This document shows positions 12,541 through 25,368 of a stretch of 64,000 bases of DNA, one piece after another. The stretch is from Ypsolopha sequella (lineage: Eukaryota; Arthropoda; Insecta; Lepidoptera; Ypsolophidae). Where the stretch lies: the NCBI GenBank assembly GCA_934047225.1, contig OW203983.1:37258310-37322309 (forward strand). Direction: 5' to 3'. Position 1 is the first letter of the stretch; each line of letters begins with the position of its first letter. A program made the translations under genes and the position numbers. The notes under the pieces are model-generated. The model ran no database searches. It was not told where the DNA came from and saw only the letters and a list, made by a program, of their open reading frames with translations.

Positions 12541-12839
12541 AATATTACTATGATATCTATGGTTACGGTAAAACCTAGTGCTCGCAAGTACCGTCGTTAG
12601 TTGACGTTTTTGTGATTAGCTTCAGCCGTGCGATACACCGGCCTTACTTGTGGAAGTAATTAACTCGAACTTATTCGGGTTCGAGTTACAGATGACCTCC
12701 TTTTATAACCTAGAGTTGGTATTTGCGGTATATACTACAACTTAATTAAACTAAGCTTAGCCAGTGGCAGTTTGTCAATCTGTAAGCTCGCATTTATGTC
12801 CCGCTAGATGGCGCTGCATATGTTTATCAGGTATCATTA

Positions 12840-13244
12840 CGTGCTTAGAAAATTAAATCACTGAACCACCTCCATAAAAAATCTTTTGAAACAGCATGAA
12901 AAATAATCCACTTCCCCATAGAATTTCATGAGCACATTTACATGGGAAAGTAATTTTTGAAGTGAAAAATTCTTTAGGCGCGTTGAGCTATTTTTTGGTA
13001 GAGACAATACAGATGATAGATGACCCATAGACAATACAGATTCGTCCTTTGGGAAAATCTAATGGGTCCTCGTTACCGTTTACGTCACCTTCACCGACAT
13101 GCTATGTTGTCAGTACGTTTTCACTTCTGTCTGCAGTCTCCATGACTGCCTATGTTTATTTTTTTTGCTTTATTTTGGAAGATTTTCTATGGAAGTAATT
13201 CAGTAATCAGTATGAGAGCATGTGGTTTAATTTTCTGAGCATGT
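12840..13244. mobile_element. Candidate MITE with imperfect inverted ends
   Basis: The left end gtgcttagaaaattaaatcac resembles the reverse complement of the right end (atgctcagaaaattaaaccac). Further in, cctccataaaaaatctt resembles the reverse complement of gattttctatggaag. The middle contains a second small inverted pair (ttccccatagaatttcatg / catgggaaagtaattt). No clear target duplication was found. Confidence 0.4.
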
Positions 13245-13319
13245 CATTAAACCCGTTGTATTTGTATATACACAACTTTTACAATGTGTTTACGACAAAA
13301 TGACGCTTATACACTGAGC

Positions 13320-13363
13320 CATATTGGGAGGTCCAGGCGGACGAAGTCGCGAGCATATCCTAG
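13320..13363 (+). mobile_element. Helitron 3' terminus
   Basis: The sequence ccaggcggacgaagtcgcg, a short gcg/cgc stem, then gagcatatcCTAG followed by T. CTAG|T after a GC hairpin is the usual Helitron 3' end, and the ggcggacgaagtcgcg block is familiar from lepidopteran Helitrons. The 5' end was not located. Confidence 0.5.
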
Positions 13364-13721
13364 TAATTAATTGGAAACAACCGCTTCCGCTCAAAAGTAA
13401 TGTGACTCTAAAATTTTGTACCGTAACATAAACTAATCATAACTTATCTAGAAACCCTACGTAGAGAACAATACAACTGGCGGGATTCTTACTCAAACAC
13501 ATTTTCAAGACGCTCACCCACTTTTATAATTTAATGAAATGAAATGAAATATATTTATTTATGTAATGTAGGTATAACATACACTTATTATAGGTCGGTT
13601 TTAATGTAATATAAGTAATTAAATAATCTATATGTATGTATAGGTAATAGTTTTATGTAATAAATAATATTATGGGGAAATACACATGAAAATAATAAAG
13701 GTTGAGTTTACTTAATATTAA

Positions 13722-13830
13722 TTAAAAAATACAGTTGAATAAAATAAAAATTTAGGAATAAGGAATAAATAATATTATAAATATATGCAATGCATATAAT
13801 AACCATATGCTTTCGCCCATTCGATTAGTC
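13722..13830 (+). repeat. Dispersed repeat copy holding the empty site of the 40.1-kb foldback element
   Basis: Matches the flanks of the 40146-40739 element: agttgaataaaataaaaat, aataaataatattataaatatatgcaa, then cgcccattcgatt. Here the sequence is uninterrupted, so it represents the pre-insertion arrangement. Short open frames at 13752-14040 on both strands cover the same DNA and are not supported. Confidence 0.5.
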
Positions 13831-15737
13831 TTGCTAAGAAGAAGGGCAAGAAACTTAGCAAGATCATTTAAACAATCTAATAGTAACAAACAGTGGATAT
13901 TTCCACTATTTCCAACATATTTCCACAATGGTACAGACTCTGACACGTCACGCTATACCTATGATACTTCACATCACTACGTCGTGTATGATATATGTGA
14001 CATTATATTAGTACAAATGGTAGATAGCAAAATACTTTAAATATATTCAGACAGAACAGATCGAAAGTAGCAGACGTAGGTACCTCATTAATTGGTTTGT
14101 TTCCATTTTTATTCCAATTAACGAATATGTGCTCGGGCGGGAATAAGGAGTAAGTGACTTGAAAAATATGTGGAGACTGATTGCTAAAGAAAATTTTGTA
14201 GATAAATGAATTTAATTTCACACGATGTTGTCAACATGTTCTCATGTAAACTCAATCAAAAACGTTGCAAAAATTAAAAATGTTTTGTTTAAAATCGTAT
14301 AGAATAATCATTGGTACTGAAACAAGTCCAACGTTTCGTTTTTCGAAAAAATTCCTTTGATTTTGATGCAAAAAAATCTAAGAAAATAATAGTTTGATTT
14401 AATAGATTATATATTTTTTATGAAACTCATCAACAAATTAACTGCCCACATGCAACGTGAAAAGATAATAAGTCTTATAGAAACTGTTTTTCAAGATATT
14501 GTTTGTTCTATTATTCTCATTTAAAACTTATTATTACGAATTACGCCATAATTCAAAACTTTTTCTTTCCCTCACAATAATAAACAGACTAATTTGGCTC
14601 CACCCGCGTCACTGTTCCTGCAGAGTTCACAAAATGGGTATTTGTTAATTAGATCAGAACGGCTTAATAATTGGACGTGTGCAAAAGAGACGCAAATACA
14701 ATCTTTGAACTGGAGAAAAAGAGAAAACAAGCCCTGACTATTGGAAAAAGTTCGAAAAATATTCAAAAACGAAGTCCCGCATAGAATTTTAATAAGATTG
14801 AAACTGGAATATTGCATTGAAATTGGCTTATTATTTGTGTATCGATCTGAATTTTTAAATTCGCGTATGGTGCATGTGTTCAGTGGGAAATAGTTCGTGT
14901 TGTTTTTATAATGTGTTTAAGATATGCAAATCTACTGATTAACGTTCAATAATATTTGTTGTTTAAAAAAACTTGTAATTTTTTAACCGTTCAGTTTATT
15001 TTATTTGTCCCAAATTATGTGCACAAAAATATTACATAAAAAAGACATTGAAACAAAAAGGGCACTGTTGAGCGTATTATTGCTGTGAGTGAGAATATGC
15101 ACATGATTTTCAGCATTGTTTTGATGATCAATAAAAAATTATAAAAAAGATAGTTGAAGAACAATAAATATAGTGAAATTCGACGGGTTAACGATTACGT
15201 TGTATCGTGTTTGCAAACTAATTTTTGGGTAGATTTTTAAATATCTAAGGCATAATATTGTGCAGTTGGAAATTTACATAAATGTCTATAAATAGATAAT
15301 ATAAATAGATCTCAAATTGTACCGCTAACCAAGTTCATATACAAATCAATAGACAGATAGGCGTCGCGAAGTTAAAGAAGAAAAAGACATGGAAACTTTA
15401 ATAATTAAAAAAACATTTCCCAATCTACCCATTTGTAATAGCAACGTAGCAAAAAGCCAGCGAATCTCCCCACGGCTAGACAAGCAATCTAGCCAAACTA
15501 GAAAATAAGACACTCAACTAAAAAACCAAACGAAAACCTTCCAGAACAAAATTAACTTTCTTAAAAACTAAACTCGGACCAACGAAATTGCTTCCTTCGG
15601 ACAGGGTAATAAAACTCTTTGGAGTTTTTATGGTCTGATGCCGAAATGGTATAAGTAGAAATAAGTTGTTTTTTTTTATTAGTCCGCGGATTTGTTTTGT
15701 TACATGTTCTCTAAGTAATTTATCAGGGAAAAATGTG
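13831..15737. other. No gene seen
   Basis: AT-rich sequence. Short frames at 14003-14221 and 14572-14817 lack recognisable domains. No repeat structure was identified by eye. Confidence 0.4.
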
Positions 15738-15739
15738 TA

Positions 15740-16192
15740 CAGGTTGCTTGGTAATTCGACCTATTCCTTTAAAGGGGTTATACAACGGATCATTTCCAAC
15801 AAATAATGCCTATCAACTAGGGGCCGAAAATTATAATTTTTTTTCATGTAAAACACGTCGATATTTCAAAAATTGCAAAATAAAAAAGGTTTTCTTTCCA
15901 CTTAAGACCTTTTAATTCTGAGATTATGGGAATTCAGGGCACGTATTTTTTTTATAAATGATCACTCACCTATCATTGATCAGAAATATAATAAATATGT
16001 GCTGAGAGAGGAATAGTTATTTTTAAATTGTTTATTTTTGGTTATTAGTCTGAAAGTTTGAAAAATAATTAAAAAACCTTCGTAACTCGGAGACCATTCA
16101 TTTTCTACACCTAGTTGATAGGACTTAATTCGTTGGAAATGATCTCTAGTATAACCCCTTTCAAGGAATAGGTCGAATTACCAATCACTCTG
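15740..16192. mobile_element. TA-flanked MITE with about 88-bp inverted arms
   Basis: Flanked by TA at 15738-15739 and 16193-16194. The left arm (15740 to about 15822: ggtaattcgacctattcct, aaggggttatac, gatcatttccaac, ctatcaactag) is the near reverse complement of the right arm (about 16113-16192). Termini are cag-ttg-ttgg on both sides. The TA target and CAG start fit a Tc1/mariner-derived MITE of 453 bp. The frame at 15733-15915 is arm sequence, not a gene. Confidence 0.75.
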
Positions 16193-16194
16193 TA

Positions 16195-17957
16195 TAACCT
16201 ATGAAACGCGTATAAATGTTTATTAATTGTTACCATGTGAGATACAATTGAAAAACATAATTACATATTCGTATTGGTATTGAACTGATATTTTGACTTT
16301 TATTAGTTTATTTTTGTTTCCTACAGTTGAGAGTGAAATTATACGTTACTTTGGATGGAATTTCTAGTGTTCAATGTTTTATGCAGGATAAATTTTCAGT
16401 TATACATTTTTAGTTTCTTTTCTATCTACTTATTTTTAAATTGTAATGTTATTCTATTAATCACTTCAAAAAGCAGTATGTACGTTACACCCTTTTAGCT
16501 TATAACGGCTGTACAAATCCCCTCTCTCTGAGAAAAATGGAGAGGAGTGTGGGGGGGTAACGTAATTGGGACTTTTTCCTAAGAGTTGACTTTTGCTCTT
16601 TGTTTTGCAAAGTGACTTCTTTTTTCTGGATCAGGAATAGGAAATTGAGTTTTTTTTTTACTTAATTAAAATGTATACAATTATTTTTAAAGTAAATGAT
16701 TTGTCCTGTGATAACAAGCGTGAGATTATGAACATCATTTAGCTCTATCTTTTTTTGGCTCTTGTAGACAATAATAAATCAGTTATCTAGATTTTTATAT
16801 GTGCAGCTTTCTATTTACATACTTACGTGAATTCAAAATATTTATAATCGTTTTAAACAAATTATATTAATATGAGATTAATTAATATTATATTAATTAA
16901 GATGAGATTTTTTCAATAAATAGGATATTTGGAAAATAAGCGATAAAAGAAAACAAGGTGTAGGCCAAAAAGTTATCTCTCCCGTTGTAGCCCTAATTTG
17001 AAAAAATAAAGAATAAAAGACGTGTGTCGTTCATTTTTATTGGTTGTATGGTTTTTTGATACAGATATTTTTTTCACACCACCAGACACACGTATTTTTT
17101 TCTGTCTGGCGTACTGTGAAATGAGACTTCAGAGCAATGAGCAAATTTTAATGAAATTTTTGGGAGTTTTGAAAAACACGACGATAAATGATAGTTCATT
17201 AATATTATCAATCTAAAACGTATTTATTTTCATTAGGTATAGGTTTTATCATGGTTTTAGGTTAGTGTTTTGTTTAAGGCAAGTTTTATTTTGTAGGTAG
17301 GTTTTTAATGTTATTTAAGTATTGTTTTGTTTTAAATATGTATGTCGTAGGATATTCAGAAAAAGTGGATCATTGTGAAAATCGTAATCCTCGTTTAACA
17401 TAATAGTTCCCTTTCGGATATTGTTTTTTGGTGATATAAGATATATCTTCGAAAAAAAGAAGAAACGATTCTAATATTTTTGGTGACACTAATTAACCCT
17501 CTTAATTTTCATTATCATTATAACAATAGTAAAAAAAACATTCAGATTATAATTTGGAGCCTAATATGAAATGTTATATCAATTATTATGTTCATTTAAT
17601 AACATCATTTATTTATTCAAGACATTATAATTAAATAAAATAAAAAAAATTAATCTAAATAATCGTATGAAATATTAAGTACTACAAACTAAACTGCAAA
17701 AAATAAATATATTACAAACTAAACTAAATAAAAATATATTTACACTAAATAGAAGACTTTGTAAAAGTCATCGCTATCACTGGGCAGGATGTTTATTTTG
17801 TGATGTATACATCGTATATCTTATAAGCGAGGAAACATACACGCAAACAAATTCACTCCGAAATGCGACTCTCCTTTTTTGATGTCAGTTAAACATTGTA
17901 TTGCAACCTTCAACAGAATTACAGGATGTTATGACTCGTAAATTCGGGTCACCAGAC
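16195..17957. other. No gene seen
   Basis: Very AT-rich with poly-T/A runs. Short frames such as 17022-17216 are Phe/Ile/Leu-rich and unsupported. Confidence 0.4.
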
Positions 17958-18257
17958 GTTTTTAGAGTTCCGTACCCAAAAGGTAACCAACGGGACCCTA
18001 TTACTAAGATTCCGCTGTCCGTCTGTCTGTCCGTCTGTCACCAGGCTGTATCTAATGAACCATGATAGTTAGACAGTTGAAATTTTTACAGATGATGTAT
18101 TTCTGTTGCCGCTATAACAACAAATACAAAAAAATATAATAAAATAAATACTTAAAGGGGCTCCCATACAACAGACATGTTTTTTTTTTGCCGTTTTTAT
18201 TGATAATGGTACGGAATCCCTCGTGCGCGAGCCCGACTCGCACTTGGCCGGTTTTTT
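17958..18257 (+). repeat. 'gggttccgt' dispersed repeat, 300 bp
   Basis: Starts agagttccgtacccaaaaggt, with ctgtccgtctgtctgtccg and, at the end, gtacggaatccctcgtgcgc, gagcccgactcgcacttggc and cggttttttgg. It is the best example of both ends in this window. Confidence 0.65.
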
Positions 18258-18625
18258 GGTTATACATAATATGAAAGTGGTATTGATTATTGTGGCTTTA
18301 GTATAGCTACAATATATGCGGGACATTGCAACACTCAAAATTTCATTTTATTTTTTATTGTTTTCATTGTTTTATTTTATCGGTTTATTCGTCATACCAA
18401 GACGTATTCTTAGGGTCTGGTTGTATAATAAGAGAACAGTACTTATATTGATTTTATCGGATGCTGAAATTTTTCTTATTAATTTTCCTAGAATGTTTTT
18501 TGAGATGGAAATATGATAACGGATTTTGTTTTGAAATTGAAAGGATCCTTATGATCTGCTTTTGTAAATACATTCATTTGATGTGTTAATGTGTTTATGC
18601 TGCAAAATACAGCAAGAAGAGAGAT

Positions 18626-18860
18626 ATTTATTTTAAGATAAAGTTCGGGCCCATAGAGGCCTTGCTTGTCTCACACTCCAGGGGGGGGGGGCTATTTTTG
18701 CCAAAAATATGAAAAATTTGAAAACGTACAAAATATTTCCATAATTTATTTTAAGATAAAGTTCGGGCCCATAGAGGCCTTGCTTTTGTCTCACACTCCA
18801 GGGGGGGCTATTTTTGCCAAAAATATGAAAAATTTGAAAACGTACAAAATATTTCCATAA
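18626..18860 (+). repeat. Tandem duplication, 2 x about 117 bp
   Basis: Two adjacent near-identical units (18626-18743 and 18744-18860) contain gataaagttcgggcccatag, ttgtctcacactccagg and aaatatttccataa. They differ mainly in the length of the G run (10 against 7 after 'cca') and a ctt insertion. Near identity implies a recent duplication. Open frames across it on both strands simply repeat. Confidence 0.85.
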
Positions 18861-19333
18861 CAAAAATAAAAAATATTATAACGTACCAAACAAAATCGTC
18901 AATTAAAATTACATCAACGTAGCAGTAAATTCTTGTTGTATTAACTCTCACAACTCCCAACGTTCTACTTACGGCCATAAGATTACCGTGGCCTTTCCAT
19001 ATACAACGACAGTCTTCAGTTAGATACGTGCTGTAATAAGAACTACGCCTTGTTTGCTCTTCCAAGAAACACGGGGTGTCGCGAGATTGTCACGAGCTAC
19101 GTCATCATGACAAAATCGGACTCAATCCACGCGTATTAGCGATGAGAACGAAAACTGATTTTAATGCTCAAGGATTAGAGTCCAATTTCGTGTTGCATAA
19201 CCTGGCAGGTTTCTGATGAAAAATTCATTGAAACGATATTATTTTGCAGGTTTGTACTTTAATAGAAAAGAAATAATTAAATAAAGAAAGAGCTCGTTTT
19301 TGCATTTACTACAATTTACTAGGTTTTAAAAAA

Positions 19334-19539
19334 CCGATGGATGGCGGTATATCCATCCCTAATAGCCGGGCCTTATATGGAACAGACTGGTGACGGGCAG
19401 CGGCATCACTGGTGCGAGGGTTCCGGCACCGCGCTCACCAACCCGGCGTGTGTGAGTATGGGCAATTCTTCCAGGATGACCGCCGGGTGTGGCAAAGTCC
19501 TGGAAAGGCTTATTGTCCAGCAGTGGACGAACTAGGCTG
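19334..19539 (+). mobile_element. SINE-like element copy 2, 5'-truncated
   Basis: Matches the 3' 60% of the unit from ccgatggatggcggtatatc through gtgtgagtatgggcaattc to ttgtccagcagtggacgaac. The first half is missing, as expected for a target-primed retroelement. Open frames here on both strands reflect the repeat. Confidence 0.7.
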
Positions 19540-19569
19540 CGAAAAATGAACAACAAGCGAAAAATCGCG

Positions 19570-19933
19570 CAGTGCGAGAGGGGCGGATTCAGGGCAAAAG
19601 GAAAAAAAGTTGGTTTCATATTTTTATTAAAAAAACTAAAATAGCTAGCAAAATTTCAAATATCAAATCTCTAGATATTGTTGAAACACACCTAAAAAAA
19701 TATGTTTGAGTTCTGTATATGGTTCCTATTCGTCAAACGAGGAGAAAAAGTGTGTTTGAATACCTCATTTCAACAATTATTTCTATCGAGGAAAATTTAT
19801 CCAAAAATTTTTTCCAATTTCAAAACCCTAGATTATATAGTCGAAATGCATATACCAGAAATTCATTAAAATTTTCCGCCTATTTCATGAAATACACAGA
19901 AAAGAAACACCCGCATTTTTTTCAAATATCGCC
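19570..19933 (+). mobile_element. piggyBac-like MITE, 5'-truncated, diverged
   Basis: Contains cagtgcgagaggggcggattc, then tcaaacgaggagaa, acctcatttcaac and atttctatcgagg in the family order (compare 47735-48150), and ends aatatcgcc followed by TTAA at 19934-19937. The left TTAA is lost next to the end of the SINE-like copy. Confidence 0.6.
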
Positions 19934-20423
19934 TTAAGAGGCGCCATCATGCGTAAACCCCCATACAAACGCTATCAAAAAATTGTGAGGTGCCTATGAT
20001 ATGTTATTATAATATTTTAGGCTGAGTCCATTGAAATTATCTAGATCTGTGTATAATTTTGAACTAAAAAAAAATTTAAGTTGTGAATTTAAAAAATGTT
20101 GAAACTGTAATTTACAGAAAAAAATGGAAACTTTGCGATGGCAGCATACACAATACATGGGTAATAAGGTTTTGTTCAATAACTATTGAGTGAATTGTGA
20201 ATTTTTAGTGTTCTGTTTCGATTAATTAGAAAAAGACGGGTTTTTCACAATCGGGCTGGGAAACCGCTCTTAATAATCACCGATCCCCTGATCTCCTAGG
20301 TTTATTAAGCCATAGATTATTAACCGGAAAACTGTTGTATGTGAAAGTCTGTTGAATAATAAGTGCTGAAAAATAATATTTTAAATGAAAAAATAAATTA
20401 TATTTGTCTATTGATTTGCTCAC

Positions 20424-20479
20424 TGTTGCATGGGAACGGAACCCTAATTGTGCGAGCCCGACTCACTCTTGGCCGGTTT
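20424..20479 (+). repeat. 'gggttccgt' repeat fragment
   Basis: Only the terminal block remains: gggaacggaaccctaattgtg, gcgagcccgactcac, ttggccggtttt. Confidence 0.55.
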
Positions 20480-21649
20480 TATTATTTTTTACAGGCTGTG
20501 CCTACTTTAAGCACACTTCGGTTTCTAACCGTCATATCAGAACCAAAAACAAGAATATTAAATGGATTAGATTAATGTTTTTTTTGTTTTGTTCTAAATT
20601 ATTCACAAATAATTATGGCAAATAGTATTTTCGCTACAATTAAACAAATCAACTGCCAGAAAAATATTTTTGTTTTGTTCATTAGAACAAATTAAAAATA
20701 ACAACAATAACGATCTCAAGTAACGTATTTTGGTATCTACCAATTGAGCCTCTCGCTTAACCTTATGGACTGATAAATAGAATAGTTAGTAATAAAATCA
20801 TGCATCAACCTTGCTCATCACGCCCCGGCTCTTATCGTTATCAAATGAATAGCTAGTATTTAGTGCATTTATCTTATCAGTAGGGCGGCTAGGGTATTCG
20901 AAGTACATCAAGATTTTGTCTAGGAGGCTAGGAGATACCTATTGCAGGTTTTAAAAGGACACATATTCTCTATTGATCCCTTGGACAGACGTACAGAAAA
21001 AAGGCGGACGGAGTCGCCGCTCAGCAACAACTGAAGCATAGCTGTGGCGACGGATTGTAAGTTTGTGAGTAGACTTATTATAGATCATAGACTTACTATG
21101 ATGTGAATGTGTGCGTGCCGGGCTCTTACGTACAAGCGAGTAGACTTACTATGGGTGCTTCAGTTTTTGTTTAGCGAAACTCCGTCCACCTTTTTTTGTA
21201 CGCCAATGATGGATCCTGCAAGTTTCCTAATAAATATAACCGGCCAACCGATTCAGTTGAAGCAGTGTGTTTGGGTTTTAGCAGATGAAGGCCAGGCGTT
21301 AGTAGATGAGTATAGGAGTGTATTTGTGCACGTTTTCTACAATATTTTGCGGAGATCACTGGAAGCTGAGAACTTGGCTTGTTAGAGAAGTCGTTGTTTC
21401 CAAGCGAGGTTTATTCTGGCTTGGGAAGATGTACTATTGAGCGCACTGGCAAGAATAGCAAATTAAATGGTAATTAACTTTTCAATGCAAGTGCTCGTAA
21501 AGGCCCACTTTTTATGCATCAAAACCGAACAGAAAGTCGATTATTTTGCCCTAGGGCTTTATTATTATTATTTTTTTTTATTTATTTACAATGGTTGGCT
21601 AACCTGCAGTTTTTCCTGTGTACCATAAATGTCATACTTTTTTTTCCAC
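20480..21649. other. No gene seen; Helitron-like scrap near 20.99 kb
   Basis: The segment aaggcggacggagtcgcc at about 20999-21016 resembles the Helitron end block at 13335 but has no CTAG end. Overlapping open frames at 21107-21385 (plus) and 21171-21359 (minus) cover the same bases. Neither matches a family I know. Confidence 0.35.
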
Positions 21650-21870
21650 TGTTTAACGGCTCTGGATACAGTCCTTTTGAGCCAATTACAATTTAAAGTT
21701 CACAAAATTATATTTGTTTTATTTCCTCACACTATGCATTGAAAAACGTAGTATGATACATGGGCGTAAGAGCAATAAATTACTCGGTTACGTTTAAAAC
21801 ACTCGCTACGCTCGTTTTTAAATCGTCCTCGCAATTTATTCCTTTGCGCCCTTGTAGCATAAACTACTAT
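21650..21870 (+). repeat. Dispersed repeat 'gtttaacggctctgg', copy 1
   Basis: Matches 63749-63939 in reverse orientation: ggctctggatacagtccttt, cctcacactatgcattgaaa, atgggcgtaagagcaataaa, ttactcggttacg. This copy has an extra cactcgctacgctcgtttt segment that the other lacks. Confidence 0.6.
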
Positions 21871-22084
21871 TAAGTGAATTAGAGGAATTGTAATAGGTTT
21901 TTAAAGTAAATTTCCTGTTTTAAAAAGCTTGCAATACTTAACTTGATGATTGATATACTTGATTGATGATTTATTTATTAATTATCGGTTAAGATATTAT
22001 ATTGCCAGATTACATTTTTATTATTGATTTTTTTCGGTTAGTTACTGCTTAACTAAATTACAACCCTACAAATTTTATATCTTC

Positions 22085-22276
22085 AAATTGCCCCTCTACA
22101 AGTTGTCTCTCTACATAATATCCCTCTACAAATTGTCCTTATTGTCTCTCAAAAAATTGTCTCAAATGTCCCTCTACAGATTTTCCTAATTGTCTCTCAA
22201 CAAATTGTCTCAAGTGTCCCTCTACAAATTGTCCCAATTGTCCCTCAACAAATTGTCTCAGATGTCCCTCTAGAGA
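22085..22276 (+). repeat. Degenerate minisatellite, related to 22521 array
   Basis: Alternating ccctctacaaattgtc and ctctcaacaaattgtctca variants form a degraded version of the array that starts at 22521. About 220 bp of non-repeat sequence (22277-22495) separates the two, so an insertion may have split one array. Confidence 0.7.
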
Positions 22277-22520
22277 TTTTATTTATTTATTTACTCATAG
22301 GAAGATTAACACACAAATAGGTACAGTAAAAATTTATAATAAATAACTAAATGCCGATAAAAAATCTTCACCTAATGGATGACAAAATTAAATAGAAGTG
22401 AGCCGTAGGGGCACAACAGTTAAACTTAACAGTTTAAATTACAGTTTTAGCTTACAAATAAGCACAGTATATTTCTTATACTGTGATTGTCCTAATTGTC
22501 TCTCAACAGATTTTTTCAAG

Positions 22521-22656
22521 TGTCCCCCTACAAATTGTCCCAGTTGTCCCTCTACAAATTGTCCCAGTTGTCCCTCTACAAATTGTCCCAGTTGTCCCTC
22601 TACAAATTGTCCCAGTTGTCCCTCTACAAATTGTCCCAGTTGTCCCTCTACAAATT
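22521..22656 (+). repeat. Minisatellite, 24-bp unit, about 5.6 copies
   Basis: The unit is tgtccctctacaaat followed by tgtcccagt, nearly perfect. Because 24 is a multiple of three and no frame holds a stop, long frames appear in four of the six frames, including a Cys/Pro/Ser-rich frame at 22398-22949. That frame is a by-product of the repeat and I do not call it a gene. Confidence 0.85.
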
Positions 22657-22659
22657 GGT

Positions 22660-25368
22660 CGACAAACGCGTACGTGCCTCCGCGTGCACATAATGTGTTT
22701 CGGTATCAAAACCGTGTTGCACTTGACTCGATTATCTTCTCTTATCTCTTAACTACATATGAATTTTATGTCCATGCTGGCGTTATTATTGTAGATAAGA
22801 ATATTCATGTTATTTCTAATTCATTAAATTATTTGAGTAGCACAAGTACCTACCTAGTTACTCAATCAGACACCAGTACTTATATTATAGAACCTTCTCT
22901 AGCAAATTTTATATTAAGACATAGTAAAGCTTATTTTTATCGTTATTGAAAAATAGCTCTTAGTGTCAATAACATAGAACTCATAAAATAACGGATGTTT
23001 CGATATGATCTTTTGATGATATCATATAGCCTTGTGCTAGGTTTTTAAACCTACTTGAAATCGATTTTGGCTTTGTCACGAGAACGTTACCCCGGAAATT
23101 TACCTGGGACAAAATGTAACCTAACAATAGTGAAGAAATCATCAAACTTCGGTACAAGTTATTTTATTATATTAAGTTTACACAAGAAAACCATATAAAG
23201 CCACAAGATGGTCCTCATAGTCCTCAAAGCAAAGTTCTCACTTAAAGCATACAGCATCCAAGGTCTTGGTAAACTGCTATAATATTCCAACATAAATCAA
23301 CTGTTATTTTGTGTGAAATGAACTCTATTCGTTGGCAATAAGACTGTTACCACAAGTCTAATAATACTGGCAAGTCGTATCTCAGTATTTATAACATACA
23401 CGTACTCGTTCAAGTCACTCGACCGGTTCGATTCATGTATTCGGATTCATTCTGCCCGATAAATTTACTTATAAAATCTTGTTCAGATAAGCATGCAAAA
23501 CATTACAAAAGAACACCATCTAAGTTAAAAAAAAGATAAGACAATCTTAAACTAAAAGAGGCTTCCATTGATGCAACTAAATTTTTTCTTTATTTCCTGT
23601 TGTCGTTCTAGGCTCCTAAATATTTGCAGATTTGACGGATTTTTTGGAAATAAAGACGTCAAGGGAACATATTGATTTATGTTTTAATCTACATTGTAGT
23701 TAATCTATAAAGGAACATATTTATTTATGTTTTTAATGTGTTTTTAATCTTCAATTTTACTTTCAGAAAAGCGTTTTTTAATCATAGATTTCCATCTGAA
23801 AGATGCTGTAATTATTGCTGCTTATTGACAAGGTGTCGCCGTCTGATTAAATTACTATTATTAGACTAGACAATACTCGTACGTTGCGCGTGACGTAGCA
23901 AAGAAAAGACATCAACGTGCGCCCATAATAGGGCCACGAAAGCAAGTTTGTGATTTTTAATCATTTAAGTTTTCCACATATATCATGGCGGATCAAGGAT
24001 TTATCAAGTTTGTTGTGTAGAAAAAAGAAAACAAAATTAATCCCAGCTCTTTAGAAATTGCGACATCAAAAATTTTTGAAATTTTATTAAATTTAACGTT
24101 TTATAGGGCTATCTAAGGTAGAAGTGTAGAACTGGGGTCTAACCCGTAACTTTGTTGCGTTCGTAAGTTCAGTTCAGTTTGATAGGCGCATTACGACGCT
24201 GTCTCTTTTGCACGCGTTGAACTTTGAATGAAGTTCATTACCACCGGAGTTACGCGGTATAGGCGCAGGTCATATAAATTGTTAATTTGGCTGCCCGGCT
24301 CCTCTACCATCAGAATCATGTCATGATATTAAGCAAAATTTTTATATCGCTAAGATTTTATACTTTATTTTACTTCAATATTGAATTTGTATACGAAAGT
24401 GTGTATATTATGTCTTGGCCACACCGTAGAGTAGGTTTATTATTCATGACATCGCCACGACATATACAAAACAAAATAAAATATACAATATCAAATAATA
24501 ATAAAACAAACGAACCAAAACTGTTTATATTTTTTCAAATATACTAGCCAGTTATGTTGTGTACAGGACAGATTAAAATTGTGTCTGTTATTATGTTCAT
24601 TCAAAACTACTTATACTTATAAATACACTGTCAAAAATTAGCTTCTGTTTTTTACTGATATTATGCAAAATTATATTTTCTTTAGTTCTTTGTTCATTTG
24701 TGCAAGAAGGTACATAATATGTACTTATTGTGTACATATTAATAATATGATATAAAGTACCAAGAGTGGCAAATTAAGTAGGCTGTCATTCGATTACCAA
24801 ACCTCTTGATCGGAAACGTCTGTCGAATCGACATCCCGCGCGCCGCCTGATTGAACGCGAATAAGTCTGTACCAACTTGAATGAACGTTTGTAGGTTAGG
24901 TTCTAGACTTCTAGCGCTAGGTCATTGCGAGTGAGTGTTACGTTGTTCGCATTGCCTAGACATCGCGCCATACTACTTGTCCCACATTTTAGTGCGTTTT
25001 GTTACGAAGCTACCAAGTTTTTTTTTTACAGCGTACTTACTTAGAGGCGTTCCATTAATTAGTTTGTCACTTGTTTTAGTGCTTATTCCTCGGTAATAAG
25101 AATCATACCGGGGTAAATAAACATGATGTACTCGTGACTAGTTACTTTCTCACTGACGGCATCGGTACTTACTCTTGGTTTGTTTAAACCATTAACTTTG
25201 GTAGAGAAAAAGAAGTAGTTAAGGTAACAAAATATTGTTACTGTACCATCCTACCAGACAGCTGATCTCAATTAGACCGTCCTAGTTATGCAAAATACAA
25301 GAAATTTTGATTAACACAACCTATTATATCTAATAAATTCTCTTTCTTTGTTTCAGGTAATAGTTACA
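22660..25368. other. No gene seen
   Basis: AT-rich sequence. At about 24160-24245, gctgtctcttttgcacgcg recalls the centre of the MITE at 9131. No coding segment or element ends were recognised. Confidence 0.35.

Noticed and set aside
21107..21385. 92-codon plus-strand frame with a plausible protein-like composition
   Set aside because: It overlaps an equally open minus-strand frame. No family match and no splice context.
22398..22949. 183-codon Cys/Pro/Ser-rich frame that looks like a small secreted repeat protein
   Set aside because: The frame is produced by the 24-bp minisatellite, which leaves four frames open. There is no signal peptide, and the flanking parts are AT-rich random sequence.
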